Source of the DNA: Candidatus Tisiphia endosymbiont of Sialis lutaria | GTDB lineage: Bacteria; Pseudomonadota; Alphaproteobacteria; Rickettsiales; Rickettsiaceae | Direction: 5' to 3' | Assembly: GCF_964026535.1 (NCBI RefSeq) | Contig: NZ_OZ032153.1 | Span: 1,395,253-1,459,252 of the forward strand | Length of the DNA stretch: 64,000 nucleotides | Shown: in pieces, positions 63,240 to 64,000 of the stretch | How positions within the stretch are numbered: the stretch's first letter is position 1 | How the letters are laid out: every line of letters starts with the position of its first letter | The notes under the pieces: generated by a model | What the model saw: only the letters and a program-made list of their open reading frames with translations | What the model was told of the DNA's origin: nothing | Database searches by the model: none | Made by a program: the position numbers and the translations under genes

Positions 63240-64000
63240 TTATGCAACTTTTTGTTTATAGTACATCAAGCTAGGAGTCCTATACCCCAATGCTTGGTGC
63301 ATTCTTTCGTGGTTATAAAAATCGATATATTCCTTAATAGCTGCTTTTGCCTCCTTTACAATTGTTAAAATTATTCGATAAATTTTTTCCTGTTTCAACG
63401 AACGCCAAAATCGCTCAATAAACACGTTGTCCAAAGCTCTACCTTTGCCATCCATACTTATTTGAATATTATATTTTTTTAAAATACAGATAAATTGCTC
63501 AGACGTAAATTGCACTCCTTGGTCTGTGTTAAAAATCTTTGGTATACCATATTGTTCTATAGCTTCCTCAAGAGCCTCTACACAAAAAGTACTTTCTAAA
63601 CTAATAGATACCCGCCAGCTAAGTATATAACGACTGTGCCAATCCATAATGGCTACCAAATAAACAAATCCTTGTTGCAACCTTATGTAAGTGATATCTG
63701 AACACCATACTTGATTTGAGTATGTTCCCTCTAAATCTTTTAATAAATAAGGATATATTTTATGTGCCTGATTTCTTTTACTCAAATTCATTTTAGGATA
63801 AACAGCTTCAAGACCCATTATTTGGTAGTAACGTCTAACAGCTTTACGACCTACCGAAAAACCTTGGGCTTGTAAATATTTAGCCATCCGTCGCATACCA
63901 TAATATGGATGCATAGTATAGGTCTCATCAATTATTGCCATGATCTTAAGTTCTTGTTCACTAATAGCAGTAGGTTGATAGTAGTAGGTTGACCTACTAA
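63240..64000 (-). CDS. IS3-family transposase OrfB (copy 2, 5' end beyond the window)
   Basis: Identical to OrfB of copy 1 over the visible part, including all three DDE motifs. By comparison with copy 1 the gene would begin near position 64,112, outside the window; the first ATG inside is at 63,941. orfA is outside as well. Confidence 0.9.
   Translation of the reverse strand, partial: SRSTYYYQPTAISEQELKIMAIIDETYTMHPYYGMRRMAKYLQAQGFSVGRKAVRRYYQIMGLEAVYPKMNLSKRNQAHKIYPYLLKDLEGTYSNQVWCSDITYIRLQQGFVYLVAIMDWHSRYILSWRVSISLESTFCVEALEEAIEQYGIPKIFNTDQGVQFTSEQFICILKKYNIQISMDGKGRALDNVFIERFWRSLKQEKIYRIILTIVKEAKAAIKEYIDFYNHERMHQALGYRTPSLMYYKQKVA

Larger units (their letters stand above)
61780..64000. 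mobile_element. IS3-family insertion sequence, copy 2, interrupted by IS256 and running off the window
   Basis: 39 bp of the left end (61,780-61,818) match copy 1, then IS256 intervenes, and the element resumes at 63,200 identically to 60,529 onward of copy 1. Same orientation as copy 1, separated by only ttatatatgtatgg. Its right end is outside the window. Confidence 0.88.

Overview
This AT-rich window comes from a member of the Rickettsiaceae (Rickettsia or the related 'Ca. Tisiphia' / 'Ca. Megaira' group). That is inferred from the gene content: uppS-cdsA-ftsB-rnd-recG, an OmpR/EnvZ pair, dapA-smpB-sppA-IHF, a GyrA, QueA, PgeF, an OmpB-type lysine methyltransferase-like protein, paralogous SpoT-hydrolase-like and ProP-like genes, and Rickettsia-type palindromic elements, some lying inside reading frames. 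No database search was possible, so the genus is open.

Layout. 1-1,180: the 3' ends of a type II restriction-modification pair (C5 methyltransferase on +, Eco47II-like nuclease on -, the latter split by a 103-bp TA-flanked MITE), then tRNA-Gln. 1,300-10,990: an accessory block with three copies of one convergent unit (SpoT-like HD hydrolase / MFS transporter) in different states of decay, surrounding a three-gene operon of a coiled-coil protein and two paralogous Sel1-like proteins, plus a Lon-like 3' remnant. 11,000-26,300: conserved chromosomal backbone (recG with an in-frame palindromic insertion, rnd with a probable ATT start, ftsB, cdsA, uppS, envZ, ompR, ilvE, dapA, smpB, sppA, IHF-like, mutS). 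26,668-40,814: a leucine-rich-repeat gene cut by a Tn3-family end, then a nested transposon complex: one complete 4,060-bp Tn3-type element (33,338-37,397), a second copy split into 28,576-29,242 and 37,398-40,814, and between them a plasmid-like segment with a DnaA-N-like remnant, a serine recombinase with a three-subsite res-like region, a PD-(D/E)XK nuclease, an unannotated 40-aa Cys-containing peptide with its own terminator-like hairpin, and an array of transposase-site-like repeats. The two transposase arms form a 3.4-kb inverted repeat around a 643-bp spacer.

41,000-54,600: backbone and host-interaction-type genes (PKMT-like methyltransferase, outer-membrane barrel, ankyrin protein, queA, gyrA, a glutamine-synthetase-like protein with a palindromic insertion, pgeF, a secreted-looking methyltransferase, an unknown 444-aa protein). 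54,760-64,000: an IS256-family element with an 8-bp target duplication, a portal / small ORF / TerL phage module, PD-(D/E)XK fragments, and two IS3-family copies 14 bp apart, the second interrupted by another IS256 copy with a clear 8-bp target duplication.

Throughout, palindromic intergenic elements ('tcattgcgag' cores, 'gcgggaatgac' cores, 'tagtcaattga' MITEs) fill the spaces, often supply the last codons of genes and sometimes sit inside them. The window shows a reduced intracellular bacterial genome being reshaped by selfish DNA.
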